Shown here: piece after piece, positions 23,183 through 33,645 of the stretch
Numbering within the stretch: position 1 is the first letter of the stretch
How the letters are laid out: each line of letters begins with the position of its first letter
Notes under the pieces: generated by a model
The model's database searches: none
Told to the model about the DNA's origin: nothing
What the model saw: the letters and a program-made list of their open reading frames with translations, nothing else
Source of the DNA: MESE01 sp036675035
GTDB taxonomy: Bacteria > Pseudomonadota > Gammaproteobacteria > Burkholderiales > Burkholderiaceae_D
DNA: 63,687 bases
Direction of reading: 5' to 3'
NCBI GenBank assembly: GCA_036675035.1
Contig: JAKFFO010000125.1
Span: 1 to 63,687 of the forward strand
Translations under genes and position numbers: made by a program

Positions 23183-25681
23183 ATGTTTTATCAATCGATT
23201 CGAATGACCCGGCGCGACTGGCGCGCGGGAGAGTTGCGCTTTCTTCTGATCGCGCTGATGGTCGCAGTTGCCGCATTGTCGTCGGTAGGATTCTTTGTCG
23301 ATCGCATGCGCACCGGCCTGAACCGAGATGCGCATCAATTGCTCGGCGCCGACCTGGTAATGAGATCGTCGCGTCCGGTCAATGCGGATTGGCTGGCCGA
23401 AGCCGAACGCCGCGGCTTGTCGGTAGCCCAAACCGTCGCGTTTCCGAGCATGGCGATTGCCGGCGAAGGGGATCGGTCGACTTCGCAGCTGGCATCGGTC
23501 AAGGCCGTGACGCCGGGATACCCGTTGCGCGGCAATCTCAAGATCACCGGACCAAACGGTTCCGACATCGTTACGCAGGCAATTCCGGAGCCGGGCACGG
23601 TATGGGTCGACGCCGGCATGCTGACTGCGCAGAATATCGCAGTCGGCGATCAGCTCCGGCTCGGCGACCTGGCATTCCGGATCGCGAACGTGATTGCGAT
23701 CGAACCGGACCGGGGCACTTCATTCATGAACTTCGCGCCGCGGGTGATGCTGAACATGTCCGATCTTGCCGCAACCAACCTGGTCCAGGGCGGCTCACGG
23801 GTCAGCTACCGACTGATGGTGGCTGGGCAGCCGGCGGCGGTAGAGCAGTTTCAGCGCTGGGTCCAATCGCAAATCGAACGCGGCGATGTCAAAGGAGTGC
23901 GGATCGAATCGTTGGAATCGGGGCGTCCGGAAATGCGGGCCACCTTGGACCGGGCCGAGCAATTCCTTTCGCTGGTCGGGCTTCTGTCAGCGATGCTGGC
24001 CGCGGTCGCCGTTGCGATGGCGGCGCGACGTTTCATGCTGCGGCATGTCGATGCGTGCGCAATGCTGCGTTGTCTCGGCCTGACACAGAACCAGGTGACC
24101 GGTTTGTACCTGATCGAATTTCTCATGATCGGGCTGGCCGGTAGCGCATTAGGTGTGCTGACGGGATTTGCCGCGCATTTTGTGTTACTCGAATGGCTAG
24201 GAAAACTGGTGACAACCGAGCTGCCGCCCGCGTCTTTCATGCCGGCGGCGCAAGGCGTGGCGACCGGCTTACTATTACTGATCGGCTTTGCGATTCCGCC
24301 GATATTGCAATTGCGCGATGTGCCGCACAATCGGGTGATCCGGCGTGAGCAGGATCCGCCGCAACCGATGACGCTCGCAACTTACGGGCTGGGGTTGGCC
24401 TGCTTCATCGGCTTGCTGTTATGGCAGGCCGGCAATTTGCAACTGGGCTTGCTGACCGCCGCCGGATTTCTGGGCGGTCTGGCGGTGTTTACACTGGTCG
24501 GCTGGCTTGCGTTGAAATCGTTGCGCCCGTTACGCGGTGCAATCAACCATCCGGGATGGCGCTTTGCGGTGACCGCATTGCAGCGACGGCCGGGAGCGAG
24601 CGTGGTGCAGATCGTGGCGCTTGCATTGGGCCTGATGGCATTGTTGCTGCTGACGGTGATTCACCAGGACCTGGCGGACGCATGGCGGCGCTCAACGCCG
24701 CCGGATGCACCCAACCGCTTCATGCTGAACATCCAGCCGGATCAAAAGGACGAGATCGAGGCCCGCCTCGAAAAAAACGGTATTGCCGATCCGATCCTGT
24801 ACCCGATGATTCGCGGCCGCCTGATCCGGATAAACGATGCGCCGATTACCGGCGACACCTATATCGAGGATCGGGCCAAACGTCTGGTGGAGCGGGAGTT
24901 CAACCTGTCGACGATGCGCACCATTCCTCCGCAGAACCAGGTGGTCGCCGGCCGCTGGTATGGCGACGGCAAACCGGAAGCATCGGTCGAGGAAGGGCTT
25001 GCCAAAACCCTGAACCTCAAGCTTGGCGACCGGCTCACATTCGACATTGCCGGACAGGCGGTCGAGGCACCGGTGACCAGTCTGCGCAAGCTCGAATGGG
25101 GTTCGATGCGGGTGAATTTCTTTGTGATTCTGAGTCCGGCCGCGGTTGCCGGCATGCCGCAGACATGGATCACCGCGTTCCGCCTGCCTCCGGAAAAAGC
25201 GGCGCTGACCAATGAGCTCACGCGCGATTTCCCTAACCTGACCGTGGTCGATATCGGCAACGTCATCAAACAGGTCCAGGACGTCGTCGACCAGGTTGTC
25301 ACGGCGGTTGAATTCCTGTTCCTGTTTACCCTTGCGTCGGGAATTCTGGTGCTGTATGCAGCCCTGGCCGGATCGCAGGATGAGCGCATGCGGGAAGCCG
25401 GACTGCTGAGAGCGCTGGGTGCGACCCGCACTCAGCTATCCCAGGCCCAATGGATAGAGTTTGCGCTGCTGGGCGGGCTGGCCGGGATGCTGGCAGCGAC
25501 CGGTGCGGCCGTTATCGGGTGGGTGCTCGCCACGCGTGTATTCGACTTCGAATGGATCTTCAGCCCGGTCGTGTGGATCGCCGGATTGACGGCAGGCGCC
25601 GCATGCGCGTTCATCGGCGGATGGGTCGGGCTGCGCAATGTCTTGAACCAGCCGCCGCTGCGGACTTTGCGCGAAGTCTAG
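23183..25681 (+). CDS. FtsX-type ABC transporter permease (YbbP-like)
   Basis: The 832-residue protein has a first membrane segment (FLLIALMVAVAALSSVGFF), a large periplasmic domain, then three membrane spans after residue 260, a central pair, and a C-terminal FtsX domain (VEFLFLFTLASGILVLYAAL, then the EAGLLRALGATR motif and three more spans). The duplicated FtsX architecture is that of YbbP, which with the ATPase YbbA forms a putative lipid or lipoprotein-handling transporter. No ATPase gene adjoins it here; upstream are two small membrane proteins in the same transcript. It starts right after the previous stop. Substrate is unknown. Confidence 0.9.
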   Translation: MFYQSIRMTRRDWRAGELRFLLIALMVAVAALSSVGFFVDRMRTGLNRDAHQLLGADLVMRSSRPVNADWLAEAERRGLSVAQTVAFPSMAIAGEGDRSTSQLASVKAVTPGYPLRGNLKITGPNGSDIVTQAIPEPGTVWVDAGMLTAQNIAVGDQLRLGDLAFRIANVIAIEPDRGTSFMNFAPRVMLNMSDLAATNLVQGGSRVSYRLMVAGQPAAVEQFQRWVQSQIERGDVKGVRIESLESGRPEMRATLDRAEQFLSLVGLLSAMLAAVAVAMAARRFMLRHVDACAMLRCLGLTQNQVTGLYLIEFLMIGLAGSALGVLTGFAAHFVLLEWLGKLVTTELPPASFMPAAQGVATGLLLLIGFAIPPILQLRDVPHNRVIRREQDPPQPMTLATYGLGLACFIGLLLWQAGNLQLGLLTAAGFLGGLAVFTLVGWLALKSLRPLRGAINHPGWRFAVTALQRRPGASVVQIVALALGLMALLLLTVIHQDLADAWRRSTPPDAPNRFMLNIQPDQKDEIEARLEKNGIADPILYPMIRGRLIRINDAPITGDTYIEDRAKRLVEREFNLSTMRTIPPQNQVVAGRWYGDGKPEASVEEGLAKTLNLKLGDRLTFDIAGQAVEAPVTSLRKLEWGSMRVNFFVILSPAAVAGMPQTWITAFRLPPEKAALTNELTRDFPNLTVVDIGNVIKQVQDVVDQVVTAVEFLFLFTLASGILVLYAALAGSQDERMREAGLLRALGATRTQLSQAQWIEFALLGGLAGMLAATGAAVIGWVLATRVFDFEWIFSPVVWIAGLTAGAACAFIGGWVGLRNVLNQPPLRTLREV

Positions 25682-26421
25682 GCCGCGCAAGGCGGTTGCC
25701 GGCCGCGATATGCGTGGAGCGGATTGCCGCCGCCGGACTGTAATGGGTGGGACGCGCGGTGCTGCCGCCGACACGATTTTCCGGCCGGCAAGTATTCCGG
25801 TTTTCCGGTTGCACCATCGGGGTTTAATTTGCCGTGCCCGCTCGCCTCGCAAGTTTACTGTCGCGCCAATCATACGTTTCCTCAGCACATATTCGCCTTC
25901 ATTTCAGCGCGCTTCAAACGCATCAGCCACGGTCTCTTTCCACATCTCTTCACTGGCGGCGCAATCCGGTCTGCAGCGAATTCATGCTGTAGCCCCATGA
26001 TGTTTGCGTCGCACCGCAGCGACTCGCGCTTGCAATCGTTTGAGATTGGTCAGTGTTTTGAAACGCTGCTTGTCTATCCTGATTTTCAGACTGAATCGGC
26101 ACTGCGCTGCGATCATTCAATCGCGTGAATTTGTAGATGTACTTAGCGTCATTAATTGCAGTCGGAAATAAAAACGGACCCCATGACGGATGTCAATACA
26201 TGCCGGAGGGACATACGTACAGTTGTGTTTATGGCTAGCTGCTTACCGATAGAAACAGCTCGCAATGCATGCCGGGGAACGAAGCCTCGACCAGTTCCCA
26301 GGCTTCCAATTCGATTTTTCATCCGGCTTGTTCTGCGATACATCGGCAACGAATGATTTTGAAACTCGCATGCCGTCCAAGCGGTTTTTGACGGTATTGC
26401 TCAATCAAGTAGGAAAACATC
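25682..26421. other. Long intergenic region before the exopolysaccharide genes
   Basis: About 740 bases without a supported gene. Frames of 60-130 codons exist but have no ribosome site, no family signature and unlikely composition. A short inverted repeat (AGCTG/CAGCT) lies near 26239-26262. The segment is AT-richer than its surroundings toward its right end and should hold the promoter and leader of the wza-wzb-wzc operon. Confidence 0.5.
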
Positions 26422-27588
26422 ATGTACCTTTTTTCAAAAACAGATTTAAAGAAATGGAGCATGGTTCTTTGCCTGCCCCTGATAGGCGCGTGCGCGTCGT
26501 CGTCCGGCTTGAATTTCGATCAAGCGAAAACCGCTGCGGCGGACGAACCGGCGGCTGATGGTGCGGTGGTGCCTACCGTGAGGCCGATTACGCCGCAGCT
26601 CGTCAAGCGCGAAAGAGAACAGCGGGAGAAAAAGGTCACGCAGGACATCAGCAAGCTGGTCGGCAATGCCAAGGCATACGGCATTGAAAGCGGCGACATA
26701 CTTTCGATTGTCGTGTGGGATCATCCCGAGCTTTCCGGCACGGGTGTCGCGGCAGGGGCTGATCCGGTCGCGGCTGCCGCAGTTGCCGGCGCGGCTGCGG
26801 CGCCACCGCCGGCTGCCGGTTTCGTCGTCGATCATGAAGGCATGTTGCAGTTTCCTTACGCGGGACGGATCAAGGTTGCCGGGCTGACCGAAGACCAGGC
26901 GCGCAATCTGCTGACCACCAAGCTTGCTCACTACATCAGAAATCCGAAGGTGACGCTGCGCGTTCAGTCCTATCGCAGCAAGCGCATTTATATCGACGGC
27001 GAAGTCAAGAATCCGGGCTTGCAGGCAATCAACGATATTCCAATGACGCTGATCGAGGCATTGAACCGCTCCGGCGGCATGCTGCCGACCGCTGATCAAA
27101 GCCAGATATCGCTCACCCGCGCTGGCTCCACCTACAGGATCAATCTTCCCGAAATGGTGCAGAAGGGTGTGAATCCAGCTTCCATCATGCTGAAGAACGG
27201 CGACGTGGTACGGGTGATGTCGCGCGACGAAAGCAAGGTATTCGTTTCCGGCGAAGTCAACACGCCGAAGGCGCTCACCATGCATAACGGTCGCCTGACG
27301 CTCAATGAAGCGCTGGGTGAAACCGGCGGCATCAATCCGCTGAGCGGCGACAGTGGCCAGGTGTACGTGGTTCGAAAATCGGCTACCGAGCCGCTGGTCT
27401 ACAGGCTGGATGCATCGGCGCCGGGCGCACTGGCGCTGGCCGAAGGCTTCGAGTTGCATCCGAAGGACGTGGTCTATGTTGCCGCGACGCCGCTTGCCAA
27501 CTGGCATCGGACGATCAGCCAGATCCTGCCGAGCGCACTGTCCGGCGCCGTGGGTGCCGTCGCCAACCCGCTGGCAGTCGGGAATTAA
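26422..27588 (+). CDS. wza: Polysaccharide export outer-membrane lipoprotein (Wza family)
   Basis: Wza-type proteins form the outer-membrane channel for capsule and exopolysaccharide export. The 388-residue protein has a lipoprotein signal (VLCLPLIGAC, Cys24). The poly-export domain starts near residue 84 (YGIESGDILSIVVWDHPEL); SLBB domains follow, with KRIYIDGEVKNPGLQAI and KVFVSGEVNTPKALTM. An Ala/Pro-rich insert at about 109-132 interrupts the first domain. A good AGGA site precedes ATG 26422. The phosphatase gene begins one base after the stop, and the kinase follows, giving the classic wza-wzb-wzc order. Gene name is by family and position. Confidence 0.93.
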   Translation: MYLFSKTDLKKWSMVLCLPLIGACASSSGLNFDQAKTAAADEPAADGAVVPTVRPITPQLVKREREQREKKVTQDISKLVGNAKAYGIESGDILSIVVWDHPELSGTGVAAGADPVAAAAVAGAAAAPPPAAGFVVDHEGMLQFPYAGRIKVAGLTEDQARNLLTTKLAHYIRNPKVTLRVQSYRSKRIYIDGEVKNPGLQAINDIPMTLIEALNRSGGMLPTADQSQISLTRAGSTYRINLPEMVQKGVNPASIMLKNGDVVRVMSRDESKVFVSGEVNTPKALTMHNGRLTLNEALGETGGINPLSGDSGQVYVVRKSATEPLVYRLDASAPGALALAEGFELHPKDVVYVAATPLANWHRTISQILPSALSGAVGAVANPLAVGN

Positions 27589-27589
27589 C

Positions 27590-28087
27590 GTGATAAACAA
27601 AGTGCTGTTCATTTGCATCGGCAATATCTGCCGCAGTCCGATGGCCGAAGGCTTGTTCAAGCAGGCATTGCCGGACAAGGCGGTATTCTCCGCCGGGCTC
27701 AGCGCAATGATTGGCGACCAGGCCGACCCGCTGTCGATCCAGCTGATGTGGGAATACGGAATCGACATCAGGACGCATCGCGCGCGCGGGCTGGCAGGCT
27801 GGATGATCAGCGAAACGGACCTGATCGTGACCATGGACCTGGATCAAAAGTATTTTATCGAACAAAGATATCCGACGGCGAAAGGCAAGGTGATACGTAT
27901 CGGCGAAAGTGGAAATTACGATGTACCCGATCCTTACCAGCAAGGTCTGCCGGTGTTTCGCCATTCATTCAATCTGATTGCGCAGGGTATCGATCAGCTT
28001 GTCGAAAGGATTGCCGATGTCGATGATAAAGCGAGTCGGTATATGCCGGCGCCGATGCAGGGAATTCCGATGACTCTGCCGCCTTGA
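27590..28087 (+). CDS. wzb: Low-molecular-weight protein-tyrosine phosphatase (Wzb family)
   Basis: This enzyme would dephosphorylate the tyrosine-rich tail of the neighbouring Wzc-like kinase, a cycle needed for polymer assembly. The P-loop CIGNICRSPMAE starts at Cys9, and the general-acid loop is DVPDPYQQG. The 165-residue product is about 15 longer than usual, with an extra C-terminal tail (DDKASRYMPAPMQGIP). It starts with GTG at 27590, just after the wza stop; the open frame extends upstream inside wza only as a shadow. Confidence 0.93.
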   Translation: MINKVLFICIGNICRSPMAEGLFKQALPDKAVFSAGLSAMIGDQADPLSIQLMWEYGIDIRTHRARGLAGWMISETDLIVTMDLDQKYFIEQRYPTAKGKVIRIGESGNYDVPDPYQQGLPVFRHSFNLIAQGIDQLVERIADVDDKASRYMPAPMQGIPMTLPP

Positions 28088-28213
28088 GCGAGCATCGGAG
28101 GTTTTGTACATGTGGAGACAGAGATAGATGAACTGTGTAATCGACTGCCGCTACCGGCTAAATTTGTTCGGTGTCTTTTCCGACGCATTCTAAAAAACAT
28201 TTAAATATTCAAT

Positions 28214-30505
28214 ATGATGAATCCACTAATCGTGCAGCAACCGGTCTCGGGCCATATGCAGCAGCCGGTGCCTACCATCTTCCAGGATGAAAGCGACTCC
28301 GAACTGTCAAGCTATCTGAATGTGATTCTTGACAATCGATGGTTGATCGCCAGCATTACGCTGGCCGTTCTCCTGCTTGGCGCGGCATACGCGTTCCTTG
28401 CAAAGCCGGTCTACGAAGCGACCATGCTGATCCATGTGGAAGAGAACACGCCGCGGGAAGCCAAGAATATTCTGGGCGAAATGGGCACCATGTTCGAGAC
28501 CAAAACAGCGGCCAGCGCGGAGACGGAACTGGTGCGTTCCCGCCTCGTGGTTTCTCGCGCCATCGACAATCTGCGGCTGTATATCAATGCGCAGCCCAAG
28601 TATTTTCCGGTCATCGGGAAGTGGATTGCCGAAAACAATACCAAAATATCCAATCCGGGATTGTTCGGATACGGCGGCTATGTCTGGGGCGATGAAAAAA
28701 TCGAGGTGTCGAAATTCGACGTCCCGGATGCATTGCTCAATCGGGCATTCGTCGTTACCGCAGAGGAAAACGGGCAATTCCGCCTTCATGAGGAAGAAAG
28801 CGATATCACTTTGAAGGGTGCCGTAGGAACGCCGTTGACTGTGGAAACCGCCAAAGGACCGATAGAACTGCAAATCGATCAGCTCGCCGCGCGTCCCGGC
28901 GCACAATTCTCCTTGTCGCGCTCGTCGCGTCTGGCACTGATCGAAGGCGTGCAGAGAGACCTGGAAGTCGCCGAGGAAGGCAAGCAATCGGGCATCATAA
29001 GCGTCAAGCTCAAGGGTACGGACCCGGAAGCGGTCCATAGCATTCTCAGCGAAGTCAGCAAGGAATACATCGAACAGAATGCGGCACGCAAGACTGAAGA
29101 AGCGAGCCGGTCTCTCGCGTTCCTGAACAAGCAGCTGCCTGATCTCAAGGAGCGCCTGCAGCAGGCGGAATCGAAGTACAACCAGTTCCGCAACACGCAC
29201 GGCACGATCGACCTGGGCGAGGAAGCCAAGATAAGCCTGCAACAGGCGGCTGCCGCAAAAACAAGAAAGATCGAACTCGAGCAAAAGAAAACCGAATTGC
29301 TGACCCGCTTTACCGAAAATCATCCGGTCGTGATCGGCGTCGAGAACCAGCTGCGCGAAATCAATCGCGAAATGCGCGCCACCACGGAACATATCAAGAC
29401 ACTGCCGAATATCGAGCAGGAGCTGGTGCGCCTTCAGCGCGACGTGAAGGTCAATACCGATTTGTATACTGCGTTGCTGAATACCGCGCAGCAGCTGAAG
29501 CTGATCACGGTTGCCAAGATGAGCAATGTCCGACTGGTGGACGCGCCGATGCTGCCTGAAAAGCCGGTCTCGCCGAATCGACCCAAGGTTATTGCAATCG
29601 CGCTGCTGCTGGGTCTGTTTTTAGGTGTGGTCGTCGCATTCATCAAGAAAGCGCTGCATGCCGGTATCGATGAACCGGAAGAAGTCGAAAAAATGCTGGG
29701 CGTTCCGGTTTATGCAACGATCCCGCACAGCAAAATGCAAAAGGAATTATTCGACCAGGTCAGCAGGAAATCGCCGAAGCTTCCCTTGCTTGCGAAGATA
29801 TCGTCGATGGACGTGGCGGTGGAAGCATTGCGCAATTTCCGGACCGCGTTGCAGTTCTCGATGTCGCATTCGAAAAACAATATCGTGCTGATTACCGGCC
29901 CGACCGCGGGCATGGGGAAATCGTTCGTATCGGCGAACCTGGCGGCGGTCATGGCTTCCAGCGGCAAGAGAGTGTTGCTGATCGATGCGGATTTCCGCAA
30001 TGGGCATCTGCACCGCTATTTCGATATCGGAAGGCAGGATGGATTGTCGGATGCGATCGCGGGCACCAAGCGGCTGGAGCAGATCATCCATCGCGATGTG
30101 ACCGACAACGTGGACTTTATCGCAACCGGCACGCTGCCGACCAATCCGGCAGAAGTACTGATGCGTCCGAACCTCGGTACATTGCTTGAATCGCTTTCAT
30201 CGCTGTACGACGTGGTGCTGATTGACGGCGCGCCATTGCTGGCGGTTTCCGACACCATCAATATCGGCATGCACGCAGGAGCCATCTACCTGCTGACACG
30301 AGCCGGCGTGACTACGCATGGCGAGATTGCCGAATCGATCAAACGTCTGAGCCAGGCCGGCATCGCCGCCAAAGGTGTTGTCTTCAACGACCTGGCACTG
30401 CGCCCGGGACGCTACGGCTATGGCTATAAATATGGAAAGTATCGCCAGGTGCAGTATTCGTTCGGCGCGCAGCCATTGATCGAGCATTCACCCGATGTCA
30501 GATAA
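28214..30505 (+). CDS. wzc: Polysaccharide co-polymerase and tyrosine autokinase (Wzc family)
   Basis: A 763-residue inner-membrane protein controlling chain length and export. The N-terminal Wzz domain has a first span (ITLAVLLLGAAYAFLA) and a long periplasmic coiled-coil (KERLQQAESKYNQFRNTHG); the second span is AIALLLGLFLGVVVAFI. The cytoplasmic BY-kinase domain has Walker A (GPTAGMGKSFV), Walker A' (VLLIDADFRNG) and Walker B (VVLIDGAP). The tail has a tyrosine cluster, RYGYGYKYGKYRQVQY, the expected autophosphorylation site. The ATG at 28214 or 28217 has a weak ribosome site, 126 bases after wzb. Confidence 0.94.
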   Translation: MMNPLIVQQPVSGHMQQPVPTIFQDESDSELSSYLNVILDNRWLIASITLAVLLLGAAYAFLAKPVYEATMLIHVEENTPREAKNILGEMGTMFETKTAASAETELVRSRLVVSRAIDNLRLYINAQPKYFPVIGKWIAENNTKISNPGLFGYGGYVWGDEKIEVSKFDVPDALLNRAFVVTAEENGQFRLHEEESDITLKGAVGTPLTVETAKGPIELQIDQLAARPGAQFSLSRSSRLALIEGVQRDLEVAEEGKQSGIISVKLKGTDPEAVHSILSEVSKEYIEQNAARKTEEASRSLAFLNKQLPDLKERLQQAESKYNQFRNTHGTIDLGEEAKISLQQAAAAKTRKIELEQKKTELLTRFTENHPVVIGVENQLREINREMRATTEHIKTLPNIEQELVRLQRDVKVNTDLYTALLNTAQQLKLITVAKMSNVRLVDAPMLPEKPVSPNRPKVIAIALLLGLFLGVVVAFIKKALHAGIDEPEEVEKMLGVPVYATIPHSKMQKELFDQVSRKSPKLPLLAKISSMDVAVEALRNFRTALQFSMSHSKNNIVLITGPTAGMGKSFVSANLAAVMASSGKRVLLIDADFRNGHLHRYFDIGRQDGLSDAIAGTKRLEQIIHRDVTDNVDFIATGTLPTNPAEVLMRPNLGTLLESLSSLYDVVLIDGAPLLAVSDTINIGMHAGAIYLLTRAGVTTHGEIAESIKRLSQAGIAAKGVVFNDLALRPGRYGYGYKYGKYRQVQYSFGAQPLIEHSPDVR

Positions 30506-30714
30506 TCAGATAGTCGGATAGTCGGCAACTTCTGGCATGCGCGGGTGACGCGAAACGATTTTCAGAAATGGAAAGCCGCGGCGGCAGATGTCGGTGGAAA
30601 CCGGCAACTGCTTCCGCGACGGCTGAGGTGCGTCATCGTGACTTTCGCGTTCACCATTGCAGCGATCGGATTCGCGCTTCACACAGGTTAACTTCATTGA
30701 TTAAAGCAGATACA

Positions 30715-32091
<1,377 letters not shown>

Positions 32092-32176
32092 TGTCGGCAT
32101 TGACTCGATGACGCTGTTTGCCGCTGGCATGTCGAATGATCCGTGCCGGACAAGATAGTGACCGAGGGAGAAATGA

Positions 32177-33358
32177 ATGAAACGGACTTCCACGGCCAGA
32201 ATGTGGTACTCGACGGATGTTTCGGCTTCCCGCAACGGAGCGCATCCATCGACGGCGCCCAAAGCCGTAACAATTGCCTGTTACGACAACGAGATACCGC
32301 CGTTTGTCGAACAGGAAATGAAAAGACTGTACGAAAATGTTTACTCGTCTCTCATGCAATTTCGGGTCTACGGCACGATTGCAGGAAATACCAGCACTTA
32401 TGTTGTGCGGGAAGGCACCAGGATAGTGACCATTTTCCTGTTCGTGCGTACCCAGGGCCAGGTTCATGTGCTCAATGAAGTAATTCCGATTGGCGCCCGG
32501 GAGATCAGCCGCTTTGCGGAATATATCTTCGCAGCCTTCAGGAAAGTGACGGTCATTACGTTTCACGCGATCCAGACGGACATTCGAAGACTGCGGTTTC
32601 CATACCAGCGATTCAACTGTTCAGAGGATATCGTGCTCGCGTTGCCGCAGAACGAGCAGGAATACCTTGCGCAGCTTGGCAAGCATTCGCGCAAGAACAT
32701 CAAGTACTACATGAACAAGCTGAAGCGGGAACATCCGACCTTTGAATTCAAGGTCTTTTCGAAAGGGGAGATCACGCATCAGCAGATTCGCGACATCGTG
32801 ATTCTTAATCGGCAGCGGATGGCGGGCAAGAACAAGGTTTCCGCATTCGATGATGAAGAAACTGACCGGATCATCACGCTGGTAAATGAGTGCGGCATGG
32901 TCGGCGTGGCGACAATCGATGGAAAAGTGTGTGCCGGTGCAATTTGCCTGTGTATCGGGAAAAACTATTTCCTGAACGTGATTTCACATGACTCGGCATA
33001 CGACGATTACAGAATGGGTACGCTGTGCTGTTTCATGACGATTTGCGAAAGCATTGCCCGCGGCGGCAGCGAATTCCACTTTCTGTGGGGACGGTATGAA
33101 TACAAGTCGACGCTGCTCGGCGTGCCGCGCGATCTTGACCACGTCAATGTATATCGGTCTCGCACCCAACTTATGATGAATGCCGGCACGGCATTGCGGA
33201 CAGCGCTGAATGGATACATTCGCCGCACCAAGTTATGGCTCCATCATGGCGGCGGGCCGGGTAGCGCCGTCGGCCGGTTTGCGCGCGGATCGCTGGGTCA
33301 GTTGCAGAAAGCGAAACATGTCGGAATGCGGTTGATCGGAGGGCGCCACAAGACGTGA
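32177..33358 (+). CDS. BioF2-like (GNAT fold) acyltransferase of the polysaccharide locus
   Basis: The 393-residue protein resembles FemAB/BioF2-like proteins with a GNAT fold that are frequent in exopolysaccharide clusters. Supporting segments are YLAQLGKHSRKNIKYYMNKL, which matches the hallmark helix of that domain, and HDSAYDDYRMGTLCCFMTIC with FHFLWGRYEYKSTLLGVP in the second half. The N-terminal 30 residues are likely unstructured. A strong GGGAG precedes ATG 32177. It probably transfers an acyl or amino-acyl group to a sugar or lipid carrier, but the substrate is unknown. Confidence 0.78.
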   Translation: MKRTSTARMWYSTDVSASRNGAHPSTAPKAVTIACYDNEIPPFVEQEMKRLYENVYSSLMQFRVYGTIAGNTSTYVVREGTRIVTIFLFVRTQGQVHVLNEVIPIGAREISRFAEYIFAAFRKVTVITFHAIQTDIRRLRFPYQRFNCSEDIVLALPQNEQEYLAQLGKHSRKNIKYYMNKLKREHPTFEFKVFSKGEITHQQIRDIVILNRQRMAGKNKVSAFDDEETDRIITLVNECGMVGVATIDGKVCAGAICLCIGKNYFLNVISHDSAYDDYRMGTLCCFMTICESIARGGSEFHFLWGRYEYKSTLLGVPRDLDHVNVYRSRTQLMMNAGTALRTALNGYIRRTKLWLHHGGGPGSAVGRFARGSLGQLQKAKHVGMRLIGGRHKT

Positions 33359-33645
33359 TCCGGACAGCAAAGGGGTCCGATGCGAACAAGAAAGCGCAGT
33401 CTGATCGTATTGGCAAATTGAATTCGTATTCGATCGACGAGATGGCTTTCTTTTCGAACATATTTGGAAAAGCAGGCAGGAATGCCTCTTTAACGCAGCA
33501 CACCCGGGGCTGTTGGCTTCAACCGGAATTTTTGTCCGGCACTATCACAAGCTTGATTTACTTCAGCGCTTACGCTGGGAAAAAGGTGTATTTTTTGTTG
33601 CCTTGATACTGGCGTCCGTGGAATGAATGGGGAGGAAATACAATA

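Noticed and set aside
22822..24144. 440-codon plus-strand frame inside the DUF4126 and permease genes
   Set aside because: Arg/Gly-rich, in another frame of two well-supported membrane protein genes; a shadow frame typical of GC-rich DNA.
25724..26128. Plus-strand frame of 134 codons in the 740-base gap before wza
   Set aside because: No ribosome site or recognisable motif and low-quality composition; treated as non-coding.
26446..27834. 462-codon minus-strand frame over the wza and wzb genes
   Set aside because: No family signature; the opposite strand carries the clear Wza and Wzb proteins with ribosome sites.
33355..33606. 83-codon frame overlapping the end of the acyltransferase gene as GTGA
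   Set aside because: The coupled start is suggestive, but there is no ribosome site, no recognised feature, and the C-terminal half lies over hairpins.
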